Origin: Aegilops tauschii subsp. strangulata
Lineage: Eukaryota > Streptophyta > Magnoliopsida > Poales > Poaceae
Direction of reading: 5' to 3'
DNA length: 64,000 nucleotides
NCBI RefSeq assembly: GCF_002575655.3
Contig: NC_053037.3
Coordinates: 49,178,242-49,242,241 of the forward strand
The first letter of the stretch is position 1; the number at the start of each line of letters is the position of its first letter. The notes below the pieces were generated by a model. The model searched no databases and was not told where the DNA came from. It worked only from the letters and a program-made list of their open reading frames with translations. The position numbers were made by a program, and so were the translations under genes. Positions 22,640 through 34,430 of the stretch are shown in pieces.

Positions 22640-24335
22640 GGCTAAGAGAGTTTGGGAATTGCGCAGAAAGTACAAGTACTACGCATGTGCCATCTGATCA
22701 CTGATCATACGACCTAGATGCTCATATCACCGTAGCGGGTAATTAAGCTACGGGGAGCACCTAATATGAGCAACTGGGAGCCGTTGGATCCAAGATGCAG
22801 CGGCACACACGAGGCCTTTTTATTTGCAAAAAAACCTTTGGAGAGTTTGGAAATTGCGCATAATTACAAAGACTACCCCCAAGCCATTGGATCTCACTTC
22901 CAACGGTGTAAAAACTTGTATCACCATAGCATCTAAGCTGCGGGATGGATGTGATATTCTATGCTGCTGTCATTTTTGTTCGTAAACTTGCAAAATACGT
23001 GTAACTTGTGTCGTTACTTGTCTAACCGCGCAAAGTGTTTGTTCAAAAAAAACCATCCTACACTGAAATATCGGAACAACACACAGGGGTCCCACTTGTC
23101 ATTAATCAAATTTGGACCTAAAACTAACAAATCTGAAAGACGAGATTCGAACTGGCAACCTGGACTACAAAGCGTAAGTCGATAGCCTGAAACAACAACG
23201 GTTGTTGGCTTTGTCCCATAACTTGATTTTATACAGTATTACGTTGAGTAGAGTAGAGGGAGTGCCTCGTCTACACGTGCATGACCGTTGACTCACTTAC
23301 TGGTGGGTCCCAGGTCTGCGATCTCTCTCTTCTCTCCATCGTCTAACCTTTGCACGGGCACACACGAAGAGCGGCGCTAGCTTGCCGTGGTGTTATTACA
23401 ACTAAAAAAAGCTTGGAAAATAGAAGAATCGCCTAGAACAAGAGAAGGTGTGGCTGGTCGAGACAGAGCTAACCACACCTATCCTCCGTGCCATGTTAGC
23501 ATGATGAAGCTGTGTGGCTAGTGGGGTGTTTTCGACCGACTGGCTGGGTCCCGAGGTCGAACCATAGGTACTACGTCTGATACAGTAAATTTTTACACGC
23601 ACATTTTTCCTCCGTGCCGAGACATGGCACACCCTACCGCGCGGTTTCGGGGTCCTCCTGGGTGGTGCACGCATATATTCTTCCTGACGTGGGACGCCCT
23701 ACCGCGCGTTTTCGCCGAAGCAAGTAAATAAATGAGTCATCAAATCACGAAAGACCACTTTTCCCGCCGAGTACATCAGTGAAGCACGGTGGCTAGCTAG
23801 TTGGGCTAGTTCGACCGATTAGCTAGGCCGCCGCCACATTTGTTTTTTCACCCCTTTTTTATCTACTTGCCGGCAGGTAAATTTAAACATCCACCGCGGC
23901 GTTGCTCTGGTGTTTGAGTGCGGCAGGATTTTTAATTTTTCGATTGATGGGAGCAGGCGTGGCAGGATTTTTAATTTTTTGATTGACGGGAGCAATTAGT
24001 CACGATGACTCCGCCTGTAAAACCCACTGCTCCCTGATGTGAGAAGTCGTCGACTGGTGTTTTATCATGGTGAAAACCAAAAGATTCCCTGCTCCTCGGC
24101 TGGCTCCCTCCGCCTCCCCGTAGATTACATTGCCTTTCAGCCGTTTCGCCCCCTGCATCACCAACGTCGTGCGCCTCGAGAAGCAGAGGGACTTCGGTGG
24201 TGTTTAGGCGCCCTCTGCATGGGCATGTCCATGTCTCGGTGCAACATGACCATTGGATCAAACTCAGACGGTGCAGATCAGTCACTGTAGCACAAAGCGT
24301 GTGGGTGTGTTTGGTTGCATTCTCATCTCAATATA
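22640..24335. other. Spacer with a diverged ~195-bp duplication; no gene seen
   Basis: About 1.7 kb. Segments starting GAGAGTTTGGGAATTGCGCA (22646) and GAGAGTTTGGAAATTGCGCA (22841) begin two related blocks, each followed by a CACC(G/A)TAGC motif and a GCGGG-type motif. CCTACCGCGCGGTTTCG (about 23634) is echoed at about 23699. I see no coding sequence with family features. It may be upstream DNA of the B3-like genes. Confidence 0.5.
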
Positions 24336-24600
24336 CTCCCTCTGTCTAGGTGTGTAAGTCACCTTACGAAAACCAAATAATCCCAAAACACTTATGCACG
24401 GTACATTAACTCCCTCCCCGTTTCTTGTTTTGTGACATATCAACCAATAAGAGACGTGGGCCGTGCATGCTTTCAATGACTTGAGACTAATAAACATGAC
24501 ATGAAGTGGTTAGTTCATTGCATGCAATGCTATTAATTAGCAAAAAGACATTAAGTAGTTGTTTCCTCTTCGTGTATTTGTGTTAACCTACTAGTGTGCA
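24336..24600. mobile_element. Stowaway-like MITE, one end only
   Basis: CTCCCTCTGTCTAGGTGTGT at 24336 resembles a Stowaway terminus, and its internal text is familiar from Triticeae MITEs. The inverted right end is not found before about 24600, so the copy is truncated or the call is wrong. Confidence 0.4.
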
Positions 24601-25042
24601 CTCATGCACCTTCATGCACTCTGCCAAACACCCAAAAGTGGGTAGAGAAGGGAACTTTTGCTCCCATCCCGTACACCCATCATACACCCTGCCTAACACT
24701 ATTTGTGCTTCATATGGTTCATGTTTCGTGGAGTACTGTAGCACTGTACTCTCCGTGCGCCGTAGACCTAGTTTTGTTAACATTGATCTCACCATTCATT
24801 CTCGACCGGACAGTCGAGAAAGCGGTTTCATATAGTTGACATGCGCACAACATCATTTGTTGTCGTCATATCTTACTACACTAGCAACAAGATTTTGTAG
24901 TACTGACGTATGAACCACTGCACATGCCTAGTAGTAGGAGCACTGTGTACGTTCAAGTGGCTGCCGTCTTTCGCACTCCTCCGTCGTAAGAGTGGAAACG
25001 CTTGTTGTAATCATTTTTTTCTTCAGAAAAACAGTGGACACG

Positions 25043-25275
25043 CTCTACCGTGCGGATCCTCCTCCAGCCATGCACTAAATTACTCACTTTCGCCGACATG
25101 TGGGACAGCCAGCATCGGGGTCCACCAGCCGTGCACTAAATTACTCCGTAGTAGAGTGATGGTAGACTACCCCGATCGAAGCGCCGCAGTAATGCCCAAT
25201 GAGCCATCAAATCACAAAACCCCCTCCTTGCCAGCAGTAAGTTGGACGGACGAAGCAACCATCATTTCACTCTTC
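25043..25275. repeat. Duplicated 5' flank of B3-like gene 1
   Basis: This block (for example AGCGCCGCAGTAATGCCCAA, then a TCAAATCACA motif and GTAAG(T/C)TGGACGG) recurs at 28945-29150 upstream of the second gene. Both copies lead into a CT-rich untranslated exon ending at a GT donor (about 25386 and 29230). This shows that the two genes are tandem duplicates with their promoter included. Confidence 0.8.
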
Positions 25276-26631
25276 TCTCTCGGCTTCCTCTCTACCCAAC
25301 TTGCTTCTCCCTCATCTTGTTCCTCATTTCTTCAAGAAAACCCCGACCTGCTTCTGCCATTGTTCTTCTCTCCCAAAGAAGGAAAGGTGAGCGCATCAAT
25401 GGTGTTGATTCTGGCCAAGGCCCGGTCTTGCAACCCCGAGACTGATCCTGTAACTCCCTCTCTTTTCTTCTTTTGGGTTTGTGATTATGGTATCTTTTCT
25501 TTTATTTCTATTTGACAGTTTCTTGATGGACGCTGGAGCACCGGCCGAAGTGATGTTTATGGCTCTGGCCAAAACCGTCGAGGCTCATGGTACGAAGAAG
25601 CACAAGCACCCCGCCGAGACTACCGCAGACAAGCTCAAAGCCATCGCCCTGTCCAAGCCCCCCTCTCCGGGATCCCTCATTAAGCAAGTCCATGTAATAT
25701 CTCTTCTTGGCGATATTTTTCTCAATCTTGATCGTGTTTTTTCATCTAACACGCAGTACTAGTACTAGTAGTACAACTTTCTGGGTGATCCTGCATGTGA
25801 TTTTTGTGTGCCAAAGGACGGTTCTAAATTCCTCTTTCGACCAAAACATGCGAGAGGTTGACACTGATTTCTTATAGATTACTTTCAACTACTCCCTCTG
25901 TCCCAAAATTCTTGTCTTAGATTTGGCTAGATACGGATGTATCTAATACTAAAATGTGACTTGATACATCCGTATCTAGATAAATCTAAGACAAGAATTT
26001 TGGGACGGAGGGAGTACTTTATGAACATCAATGCTACCTTTGAAGAGGGTATATTTGCCTCAGTAACTTGTCTTATGGATATTGCAAGTAATCCCTCTGC
26101 TCTCATGCCTTTGAAGACATGTTCTAGTGTCTTTGTTCACTCATTTCTCTGCGTATATGTAGTCATATATGGAGTATAATATCGAAAATCATCTTATATT
26201 TCTGAATGGAGGTAGTAATAAAATATGGTTTCTGTTTGAATTAGAACCAGGTCCGCGGTGGAGATGAAGTTCTCAAAGTCATGCCGTGTGAACTGGAAGA
26301 CTTGAGGATGAGTTCTACTGCTAAACTATCCAGATGCTGTGTCCTTGTCACCATGTGTCATGAACTAGTGTTTTCCTGTAGCATTGTTGTCAGGCGTGTT
26401 CTCGAGGCTGTACTTGACCACAACAATTTCCTGGCTGTGCCTTCGATTATGAAGGGTGTGGTTCTTGTAAAGCTTCCCAACAAATGTGATGCGGCATGTC
26501 TTCATGATCATGTTTATGAGTGGAAAGACCACTCTGTTAGGTTCTCCAAGGTTGACAAGATGGTGATGGTGCATGTAGACATCTCTCACGAAGTCCATGG
26601 CCTAGTCAGTTATGCGGGGTTCATCCCGTAG
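25270..26631 (+). CDS. B3-like gene 1, 5' part: unknown 182-residue frame
   Basis: A proposed untranslated exon (about 25270-25386) ends in GGTGAG. The coding exon 25526-25693 starts MDAGAPAEVMFMALAKTVEA and is lysine-rich. Exon 26251-26631 follows after an AG acceptor, in matching phase, and ends at TAG. The two give 182 residues. The second exon includes KGVVLVKLPN and VDKMVMVHVDISHEVHG, which I do not recognise with confidence. The 557-bp intron holds a Stowaway MITE. It may be the N-terminal part of a longer gene continuing through 27173-28215; alternatively these are separate fragments. No stop interrupts the two exons. Confidence 0.4.
25892..26014. mobile_element. Stowaway MITE (Thalos-like), 123 bp
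   Basis: Starts CTCCCTCTGTCCCAAAATTC and ends with the inverted equivalent GAATTTTGGGACGGAGGGAG. It is flanked by TA on both sides (25890-25891 and 26015-26016). Nearly the whole element folds on itself. Terminal sequence, size and TA target are diagnostic for Stowaway (Tc1/mariner MITE). It lies in an intron of the B3-like gene 1. Confidence 0.95.
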
Positions 26632-27172
26632 GTCGGTGGCAAGAAATAGTCTGCAGAGCTTAATTAGTGCAACTTTGCTTGTCTGTAGTAAGTACTATTG
26701 TTCAGTACTTGATTTGTGTTTGTGAACCCTGTATTGTTTATTAGTACTGCCGCTTTTGGTGTGTGGTCAGTCCTGAGAACGGTCTATGTTCATGTCTGTC
26801 CACTCAATTCAGTATGTATATTTTGAAGTATCCAGATCATCTTTTTTGTGAGGACGGTTTATCAATTATGGTTACACTCCAATATCTGTATGCATTGCAG
26901 GGTTTATCGCACCCACCAGGATTTCTAGTCCCATGGATGTTCGGTCCATACAATTTGTCACGACCTTTGGACTGTCCTGCTTATGGGAGTAGGCGGGGCC
27001 CCTGCATGCCACCCGTAGTTGGATGATCAATCTTCTGTTTAGTACTTCAACATAGTGATTTCCTGGTAAGGATTCACTCGTGTCACATCAAGTAAATCTT
27101 ATTGATTTACTGTCTAAATCTTATTGATTTAATGTCATGTTTTCTTTCTTTTCCTGCAATTTTACGAAGCAG

Positions 27173-27355
27173 GTTTTGCCATGTGACATTCATCATAGAA
27201 TAAACCGTTTGGTTTGCTCTACGATGGCTATTTTTGCAGGTTTCACTTCTTATGTCGTGTCAGTAACGAAGGCACTGTCCATCACTTATATTACTGGAAA
27301 AAATTGGATCAGTCTGTTGTTTGAGTACAAGCTGAGTCCCTATGATGAACTGTAG
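27173..27355 (+). pseudogene. B3-like exon, degenerate
   Basis: After an AG acceptor at 27171-27172 a 61-codon open stretch ends at TAG 27355. The part YVVSVTKALSITYITGKNWI and following LLFEYKLSPYDEL resembles the end of a B3 domain, where a conserved Trp and a 'kL...D.L' turn are typical. It lies between the two better exon groups and may be a middle domain of the same gene. Confidence 0.35.
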
Positions 27356-27513
27356 TTTGGTTTAACAAAAATGCCACAATTAGTCCTTCTTGCGTTTAAA
27401 AGAAATGAAGAAAAAACTGGATCACGGTCACGAAGCCTAGTCAAGTTAGAAAGCTGATCATAGCAGACCAGACACGATCGCCGCTGTCTCGCACATCGGT
27501 ACCACCTTCAGCA

Positions 27514-28215
27514 ATGGATCGAGCACCGGTAGTTGCTCTAGCACTGACAGTGGCAGCAGCTCAGTCTGATCCAGCTGAGGATTGGGCACCGACCGCGTCA
27601 GCGGATCAGGCTGATCTGCCGGAGGATTGGGCATCGACACCGGCACCTGCTCCGACACCGGCACCAGCTCTACAAGGAGCACCATCTCCGGCAGCAGCAG
27701 CGGCTTCGGCACCTGCACCAACACTTGCACTTGCATCTGCTCCGGCGCGTGCAGCGGCAACCGAACGGGCAGTTGCACCGGCAACAGACTGGGCTGCAGT
27801 TCGCACTTCATATACCAAAGTCCTTACAAAAACCGACATGTCCACCTTCTTGGTAAGCATTGGCCGCCCAAGTGTTTTGTTCTTTTTTCTTTCCATGTTG
27901 TTTCGCATGATTCACTGTGTTGATCTAACTGTTTGGGTATGTCTTCTTGTTTGCAAACAGAGAATTCCTAGAGCAACGAGGGAGTCGTTCAACAATCCGG
28001 GCGACAGCGGCCAAGTTTCTCTTACCATGCGCAGCCTTGGTGTGAATGAACCTGCTCAATATACCGTAAGTACAAAGGATGGTCGCATGATGATTGATGC
28101 TAAAGGATGGTCAAGGTTCAAATCTAAATCATATCTTGCGGTAGGGGATGATCTCAAAATCAATCTTTCTCGGCAAGGAGAGCTGGTCCAAATCAACTTT
28201 GAAATTCTTCAGTAG
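27514..28215 (+). CDS. B3 domain-containing protein (gene 1, 3' part)
   Basis: Two exons, 27514-27852 and 27961-28215, joined in phase 0 through a 108-bp GT-AG intron, give 197 residues. Residues about 1-100 are low-complexity Ala/Pro/Ser. From about 103, TKVLTKTDMSTFL then RIPRATRESF begin a B3 fold. Near the end, DAKGWSRFKSKSYLAVGDDL matches the conserved 'kGW..F...L..GD' element of plant B3 DNA-binding domains. B3 proteins bind DNA in the nucleus as transcription factors. The domain is short but complete in outline, and no stop breaks it. The start codon is uncertain; upstream exons may exist, since an acceptor-like AG is at about 27470. It lies 3 kb inside the CACTA arm ending at 34760 and could be transposon cargo. 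Confidence 0.6.
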   Translation: MDRAPVVALALTVAAAQSDPAEDWAPTASADQADLPEDWASTPAPAPTPAPALQGAPSPAAAAASAPAPTLALASAPARAAATERAVAPATDWAAVRTSYTKVLTKTDMSTFLVSIGRPSVLFFFLSMLFRMIHCVDLTVWVCLLVCKQRIPRATRESFNNPGDSGQVSLTMRSLGVNEPAQYTVSTKDGRMMIDAKGWSRFKSKSYLAVGDDLKINLSRQGELVQINFEILQ

Positions 28216-28944
28216 CAGCACGCAACTGCCGAACTGATCTATCCTACGAGAGATTTTGATGTAATAATCTGGCATGGTGAAACAAGTGTCCTGTGTGTAT
28301 AAGTAATACGACAGTATGATTTATCACATGGTATATCGTTGATAGAATTGCAACTCTCATTGCTGGTTAGGAACTTTCGTTCGATTTCATTCCAACAGCT
28401 GCCGTGCTTTATTCAATTTTGTGTATTTGCCTTGCGACAGCATCTAAAACCAGCGCCGTACCGATCGCTTGCAATATGAAAAGTGCTGAGGTAGAACACA
28501 TGGGCCCTCAAACATGCAGGGTGGGCCTGCGGCCCAAAGTCCAGAACCGTGAGCCTGTCTGAGTATTATATTCTCAGCTGAACCCCCATAATGCCCGTGC
28601 GTTGCACGTAACATCAAGATGCATAAAGGATGAACGAGGGAAGGCCTTATTTGCAAATGTGGAGAGGTGTGTGGGTACCTTTTTGCAAAATTGCCATAGT
28701 TTCCTTCCTATCCGTCAGATATAAATCGGACGGCCTATATTGCAGGATGGCAGGAACACCATCCTCACCAACTCATCTATACTGTGTTAAAAACAACTCT
28801 GTTTTTTATAATTATATATGTTATATATATTCCCCTTGATTTTTCTTATGTATAAAGCTGTGATATAAAAGATTTGTATATTTCTTTACAGAGGGAGTAT
28901 CTCTCTGTCAAAAATATATTTTTGTGTAACTAGTTACTCCTGTC
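28216..28944. other. Intergenic region between tandem B3-like genes
   Basis: Probably contains the 3' untranslated region of gene 1 (ending somewhere after 28300). A lone Stowaway-type terminus, AGAGGGAGTAT at about 28890, has no partner. No coding signal seen. Confidence 0.5.
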
Positions 28945-29150
28945 TTTCTACTTCCTTTCGCTGATATGTGGGGCATCCGAGAATGGGGTCCATGTGCCAT
29001 ATGCACAAATTAGACTGCACAACTGCACGGTAGACACACCCCGGTCGTAGCGCCGCAGTAATGCCCAATGAGCCGTCAAATCACAACCCCCCCTTTCCAG
29101 CTTTAGCAGTAAGCTGGACGGCCGAAGCTGCAATATTTCACTGGGCCTGA
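28945..29150. repeat. Duplicated 5' flank of B3-like gene 2
   Basis: Second copy of the block at 25043-25275, sharing AGCGCCGCAGTAATGCCCAA at the centre and the GTAAGCTGGACGG segment. It precedes an untranslated exon ending GAACCAG|GTACG at about 29230. Confidence 0.8.
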
Positions 29151-30628
29151 ATCCCCTTCTCCCTCGTCTGCTTGTTCAGAGAAAACCCCCTCTCGGCGAT
29201 TGCATAGGGCTTTCTCACGGAGAACCAGGTACGATTTCTTCATCCATCCCCGATAAATCCAAGTCCCTTGGTCGCGGGTAATCCTAGGATGACAGCCGCC
29301 GCCGTTGGTGCATTTTTCTTCCTACTGAATCTAGTGTGTTTCATTTGTAGTGCCCAAAGTGCGAGGACCCTACAGGTTTCGGCGCCCTCGGCGAGACGCC
29401 ACACTTGTTCCTTCTCATCCTAACACAGGATTTTAAAACGCACACAGTATGTTCCTACAATCCTCTTTTCTATCCGGGAGGGTGGGGTTTTTTTGAACAT
29501 GCTGTCGACTAATTTGGAAATTTGGATTGCTATATTTGGATAAAAGGTACTACCAGTACGTTGGTCAACACTGACGTGAAGGAGGAAGTTATTTCTAGAT
29601 TTGGATAGGGAATACATTGTGTTCTCATATTATTTTTCTTGAAGTGCATTATTTGCTCTGCCAGAACACATGTACTCAAGAAGCTCGGCCTTGCCATAAC
29701 TGAATACACCAGTTTAATGGTCACAGTGAAGACAATCCATGGATATAAGTTCCGAGTTGGGTTCATGAACCAAGAAGATCGCTGCTTTTTTATGGCCGAA
29801 CTTGGATAAACTTTCTCAAGTGTTACGGACTGAAAGTTGGCGCACGAATGTTGATGGAAATAGCATAACCTGGTCTCATCTTCACTGCGATCTTCCACCC
29901 CGACGTTGTTCCAATTGTTCATCCATGTTAGTTTTGTATCTGGTTCTTGCTTGTTGCCTCGATTACTTCTTAATCCACCTATTCTATCTAACTAATCACA
30001 ATTTAAATTTAGAAGTAGCAACGAATCTCTCACGAAGATGCTACTTCTAACTAATATTTTCTTATAATTGGTGGCACGTGTAGGTTTTTTCAGAGTTAAG
30101 CAGGCTGCTCGTTTGTGATTCTGTAACAACTCGGCTGTTACTGATGGTACTGAAGTTGACTGGGACGACATCCACAAGTTCCTACACTTTATTGATCGTC
30201 TTGAGGTCCTTGTGGGGTGTTTCAATGGTGGAAGGCCACGTGGGATATGTGTGCCACTGCTGCACTCATTGAACAGGTCCAACTGTGTCGAGAAACTTAT
30301 GGTACGAGCTGTTTTCTGTTATATATGTTGTTCATAAACTATTGCTTATACACAGTTTTATAGCTGTGATCTTCTTGAAACAGAAACTGCCCAGTTCTAT
30401 TGTTCCCATACAAATGCCTGACCATGGTCGGGTCAGACTTGCGCTTGGTCACAACATGATGTTTATGTCGACCTACTCCATTCCCCTTGGAGGTGAAAAG
30501 ATACTTATTCATGGGTGGTCTCAAATAATGAAGGCCCGTCCATCTTGGAGAATAGGACAGAAGATTATGTTCCTGCTTTTCCATGGCTCTAAAGCGAATA
30601 TCCTGTTTATTGACCACATTGCGAGATG
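29151..30628 (+). pseudogene. B3-like gene 2 with two B3-type domains, broken
   Basis: Paralogue of gene 1 by its 5' flank. An exon at about 29667-29925 encodes VLKKLGLAITEYTSLMVTVK and later NFLKCYGLKVGARMLMEI, the two halves of a B3-like domain. The halves are separated by a frame change near 29808, and a stop follows near 29866. Two later exons, about 30126-30300 and 30383-30628, join across a GT-AG intron. They encode a linker (EVDWDDIHKFLHFIDRLEVL) and a second B3-like domain starting KLPSSIVPIQMPDHG, with HGWSQIMKARPSWRIGQKI as the Trp/Gly element, ending at TGA 30628. A two-domain layout is known in REM-type B3 proteins. The first domain is disabled; the second is open. Confidence 0.5.
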
Positions 30629-30849
30629 AAGCCGCTTTTCAGAAGGTTGTGGATGCGCGGGGTGGCGCCTGAGCCTTTTCCTGGGGCTTGGCGGCCTCAC
30701 ACTTGGTTAACTGTAGGCAAAGTAGCACTGTTCGAGGCGTGCTTTGTACGGTTGAACCTGTATAAGTTCTCATACTGCTTTCAGCTATGGTTGTTAAGTG
30801 CCCCTGCTGGTTTCAGTTAAGGTTGTTAAGTACTCTTGCTGCTTTTACA
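30629..30849. other. 3' flank of B3-like gene 2
   Basis: Short transition between the last B3-like exon and the CACTA arm repeats. It contains a duplicated TTAAGTGCCCCTGCTGGTTT / TTAAGTACTCTTGCTGCTTT segment around 30795 and 30825. Nothing else seen. Confidence 0.5.
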
Positions 30850-31859
30850 GTCTGTCGTGTTTCTTCAGTCCTGTCTTCCTCCAGCCGCCAAAACCAAACC
30901 AGCGCCGGCGGGGCCGCCTGCTTCTGCCTCCCACGGCTGACTGCGCCTCAGCACACGCATTGCCGCCCCACCGTCTCCTAAATCATTAACGCCAACGTCC
31001 GAGGCCTCGCCGTCGTCCTCTGCGCGCTTTGGTGCGCTCTCCGCGGCGCCGCCCTCTCGCGTTGTCAACATGGTCAACAAACAACAGGAATCGGCAGAAG
31101 TACGTGGAGAGGATGACAGTACGGGCCCACCATGTCATCGTATGGAAATATAAAATGCTTCCTCCTAGTGTTTTCCTGACATCTGGGACCCACGACATTG
31201 TGAGCGTATATAGTCAATAGACAAGAGAACAACACAAGATCGGCTGACACCTGGGACATAGCTGCTCGAGCAGTATTTTTTTTGTTATTGTTGAGACGAA
31301 GCAGGGTTTGAACTGGGCTGTGGCCCGTCTAGCCCAGGCTTATATTTTATGTTCACCCTGTGACCAGCCCAGCTATTTCTTCTTTGTGAAAATGAGCCCA
31401 GTTTATTTTTTCTGAAGAATACCCAATCCAGGCCTATTTATTTTTCTACGCCCTGATGGGCTGCAACTCTTTCAAGATGCCTGCAAATCTTGAAAGTAAT
31501 ATGAAATGGGTTGGAAATATATAAACAGATGACAAATTGGCAATTACTTTATAATTTCTGAATTTTTTCACATTTTCAGATTCCTATTTCACTGGGCATT
31601 AACCTACTTTAAATATACTTCAAAGTACTTTAAATCTGGCTCGGCATTTCGGTATTAAAAATAGTTTGAAACCCACAGAAATATGCGAAATTGGCCCTGG
31701 CCAACCAAAAAATGGACTACAATAAATTGCATAAGAAGTCGCAATGAGCTATATATAATTATTAAAAAAAGAGGGAATGGTCTGACTTATGGGCCTATTA
31801 AGTTGACGCGTATGCAAGATTTTTTAGTTATTATATACGTCAACAAACGATTCTAGCAG

Positions 31860-33180
31860 TCGTAACCGTTGGATGTCAATCCAACGGCCGTCGTGTTTCT
31901 TCAATCTCTGATCTTCTTGCTCCAGCCGCCAAATCCAGCGCCGGCGGGACCGCCTGCTCCCGCCTCCCATGCAGGCCTCACCGCCCCTACTACTCCCACC
32001 GCTGGCCAGGGCATCCCTCTACTCACCCACACCCCCTGTTATTATGCGGCGACAACAGCCTCACACCGCAGCCGAACCAGCGAACCCTTGTACTCCTCTC
32101 CGCGTGGGCATCCACTGCCGCGTCTTCCCCGGCTCCGCATTGTCCCCTTCCTAGGCCTCGCCGTCGTCCACCGCCCTGGTGCTCTCGGCGCGGCGTGGTC
32201 AATGTGGTCAAGGAACGACTTCCATCGGAAGAGTACTGTCGTGGAGAGGCTGACAGCTGGGTCCACGGCAGCCGCAATGAAGTACCTCCTTATTACGCAA
32301 AAAATAATTATTCCTCCACCTGACAGCAGGGACCCACCGGACGGGCCACCGCACTTGGCGAAAAAATTGTTTCCCCCTGACTACTGGGACCCACTAGATG
32401 GGCCACCGTATTTCGCGAAAAAAACGTTCCCCCTGCTGTCAGCTCGGACCCACCGGAAGTGCCTCCTTATTACGCACAAAAAATGAATACTCCCCTTGCT
32501 AGTTGGGACCCACCTTGGTGGGAGGCTGACTTGTGGGCCTACTAAGTTGACGGGGACGGAGTGTTTTGTCTACTTAGTCAATATGAACGATTCCAGCTCC
32601 AGTGACCGTACGATGTCTATCCAACGGCCGTAGTGCTTCTTCAACCTCTGGTCTTCTTGCTCCAGCCGCCCAAAGCAGCGCCGGTCGGGCTGCATGCTCC
32701 TGCCTCCCGTGGCCGGCTATGGTGCTGCGGAGGCCTCACCGCCCCCTACTATTCCCACCGCTGGCCAGACCCTGCGGCGACGGCAGCCTCACACCGCAGC
32801 CGAACCAGTGAACCCTCGTACTCCTCTCCGCGCGGGCTTCCACTGCCGCGTCTTCCCCGGCTCCGCATCGTCCCCTTCCTAGGCCTCGCCGTCATCTACC
32901 ACCCTGGTGCTCTCAGCGCGGTGTGGTCAACGTGGTCAAGGAACGACTTCCATCAGAAGAGTACTGTAGGTGGAGAGGCTGACAGCTGGGTCCACGGCAG
33001 CAGCAAGGTAGTGCCTCCTTATTACGCGCAAAATAATTATTCCTCCAGCTAACAGCGGGGACCCACCAAACGGGCCACCGTATTTCATGAAAAAACGTTT
33101 CCCCCTGACTGCTGGGACCCACCAGCTACATCTTCGCACGCAAGGAAGTGCATCTGGGCAAAAAAACGATTCACCCCCCT
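31860..33180. repeat. ~730-bp tandem unit in CACTA arm, two copies plus an older third
   Basis: Units start near ATCCAACGGCCGTCGTG (about 31878) and ATCCAACGGCCGTAGTG (about 32618). Each runs through a GC-rich stretch (TTGCTCCAGCCGCC), a GGTCAAGGAACGACTTCCATC segment, and several GGGACCCACC motifs. A more diverged third copy begins near 30850. Long open frames here have no protein signature and are not called as genes. Confidence 0.85.
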
Positions 33181-33594
33181 GACTGGTGGGACCCACCAGC
33201 TACATCTTCGCAGGCAAGGAAGTGCCTGACAGTAGGGACCAACCTGGTCGAAGCGTACGTAGCGTTGTCATTCTGGTCGTGAACGTGTACGTACACACTG
33301 ATCGATGTAGAGGCACACACGTGTCGTAGTAGAGGCGCGCACGTGGCATGTACACGTACGTACAGCTGCCAGGGTGCAAGAAAGTAAATACGGCCACGTA
33401 CGTACATACGGGCGGGGTCTCGAACGCCTACTCGCGCATACGTACGGCTAGGGCTCGTGTACATGGCTGGGTCGGAACGGAGAAACTGCATCGTCGTCGT
33501 GTTCATGGGGAGGCACCGGAATGCGTCATGTTCATCGGGAGGCAACGGAACGCGTGGGAGCCAACCGGCTTGGACGGAAAAGCCGATGGAAACG

Positions 33595-33860
33595 AGGCCT
33601 GGCGTACCGCAGAACGGAGGAAACAGCCTTGTGTTCGACCGACCATGTTCAAAACGGGATCATGTTCATCGGGAGGGGTCTGGCGTACCGCAAAACGGAG
33701 GAAACAGACCTCCTACGGTCGAAACGGGGGTCCTGTTGATCGGGAGGGGTGTGGCGTACCGTAAAACGGAGGAACCGGACTTGTGTTGGAGCGCTACGGT
33801 CAAAACGGGGGTCCTGTTCATCGGGAGGGGTGTGGCGTACCGCAAAACGGGACTCCACGG
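33595..33860. repeat. 71-bp tandem repeat in CACTA arm
   Basis: The marker GGCGTACCGCA(A/G)AACGG occurs at 33601, 33682, 33753 (TAAAACGG variant) and 33834, with 71- to 81-bp spacing. Each unit includes a GATCGGGAGGGG-type segment. The homologous array in inverted orientation is at 58090-58490. Confidence 0.9.
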
Positions 33861-33879
33861 GATACTGTTCATCTCCACC

Positions 33880-34430
33880 CTCGACCCCCTCCAGCCTCCA
33901 CGGGCTACTGTTCATCCACCGTCGACCTCCTCCAGCCTCCACCTGCGACTGTTCATCCACGGGCTCCTGTTCATCCAGCCTCCACCGCGCGCTACTCCAC
34001 GGGCTACTGTTCAACCAGCCCTCTCCATGGGCTCCTGTTCAACCACCCCTCCACAGGCTACTGTTCATCCAGCCCTCCACAGGCTACTGTTCATCCAGCC
34101 CTCCACGGGGTTCTGTTCATCCAGCCCCAACCGGCTCGATCGATCGGGGTCCTGTTCATCCAGAGGCAACACCACGGGGTCCTGTTCATCCACCCCCACC
34201 GGGAACTGTTCATCCAAACCCCCCCAGCAACGCTCACTGTTCATCCAGAGGCAGCATCGATCGGCTTCAGTTAGTAGCAGTAGTGAAGGAATCGCTCGAT
34301 CGGGTTCAGTTAACAGCCATCGATTGATCGCTCGGGTTCAGTAACACGTAGCCTGCAGTGCAATCGCTCGGGTTCAGTTAGAGCCCAACGCCTCGCTCGG
34401 GTTCAGTTAGATCCCAACGCCTCACACCCA
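33880..34430. repeat. Short tandem motifs near CACTA terminus
   Basis: Two motif families: CTGTTCATCCAGCCCTCCAC-like units of about 25 bp from 33890 to 34240, and GCTCGGGTTCAGTTA-like units from about 34270 to 34410. Inverted counterparts are at 57655-58085. They are typical of CACTA subterminal DNA. Confidence 0.85.

Noticed and set aside
23100..23220. GATTCGAACT (B-box-like) suggesting a tRNA or SINE on the minus strand
   Set aside because: The B-box core is present, but I could not find a matching A box, cloverleaf or A-rich tail.
31869..32486. 205-codon frame on the + strand
   Set aside because: It spans two different repeat blocks of the CACTA arm and has partial parallels in the tandem copies that are not frame-conserved.
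33457..34344. 295-codon frame through short tandem repeats, and related frames at 57711-58320
   Set aside because: The frame stays open because the repeat units are multiples of three or lack stops. The peptide is a repeat product with no family.
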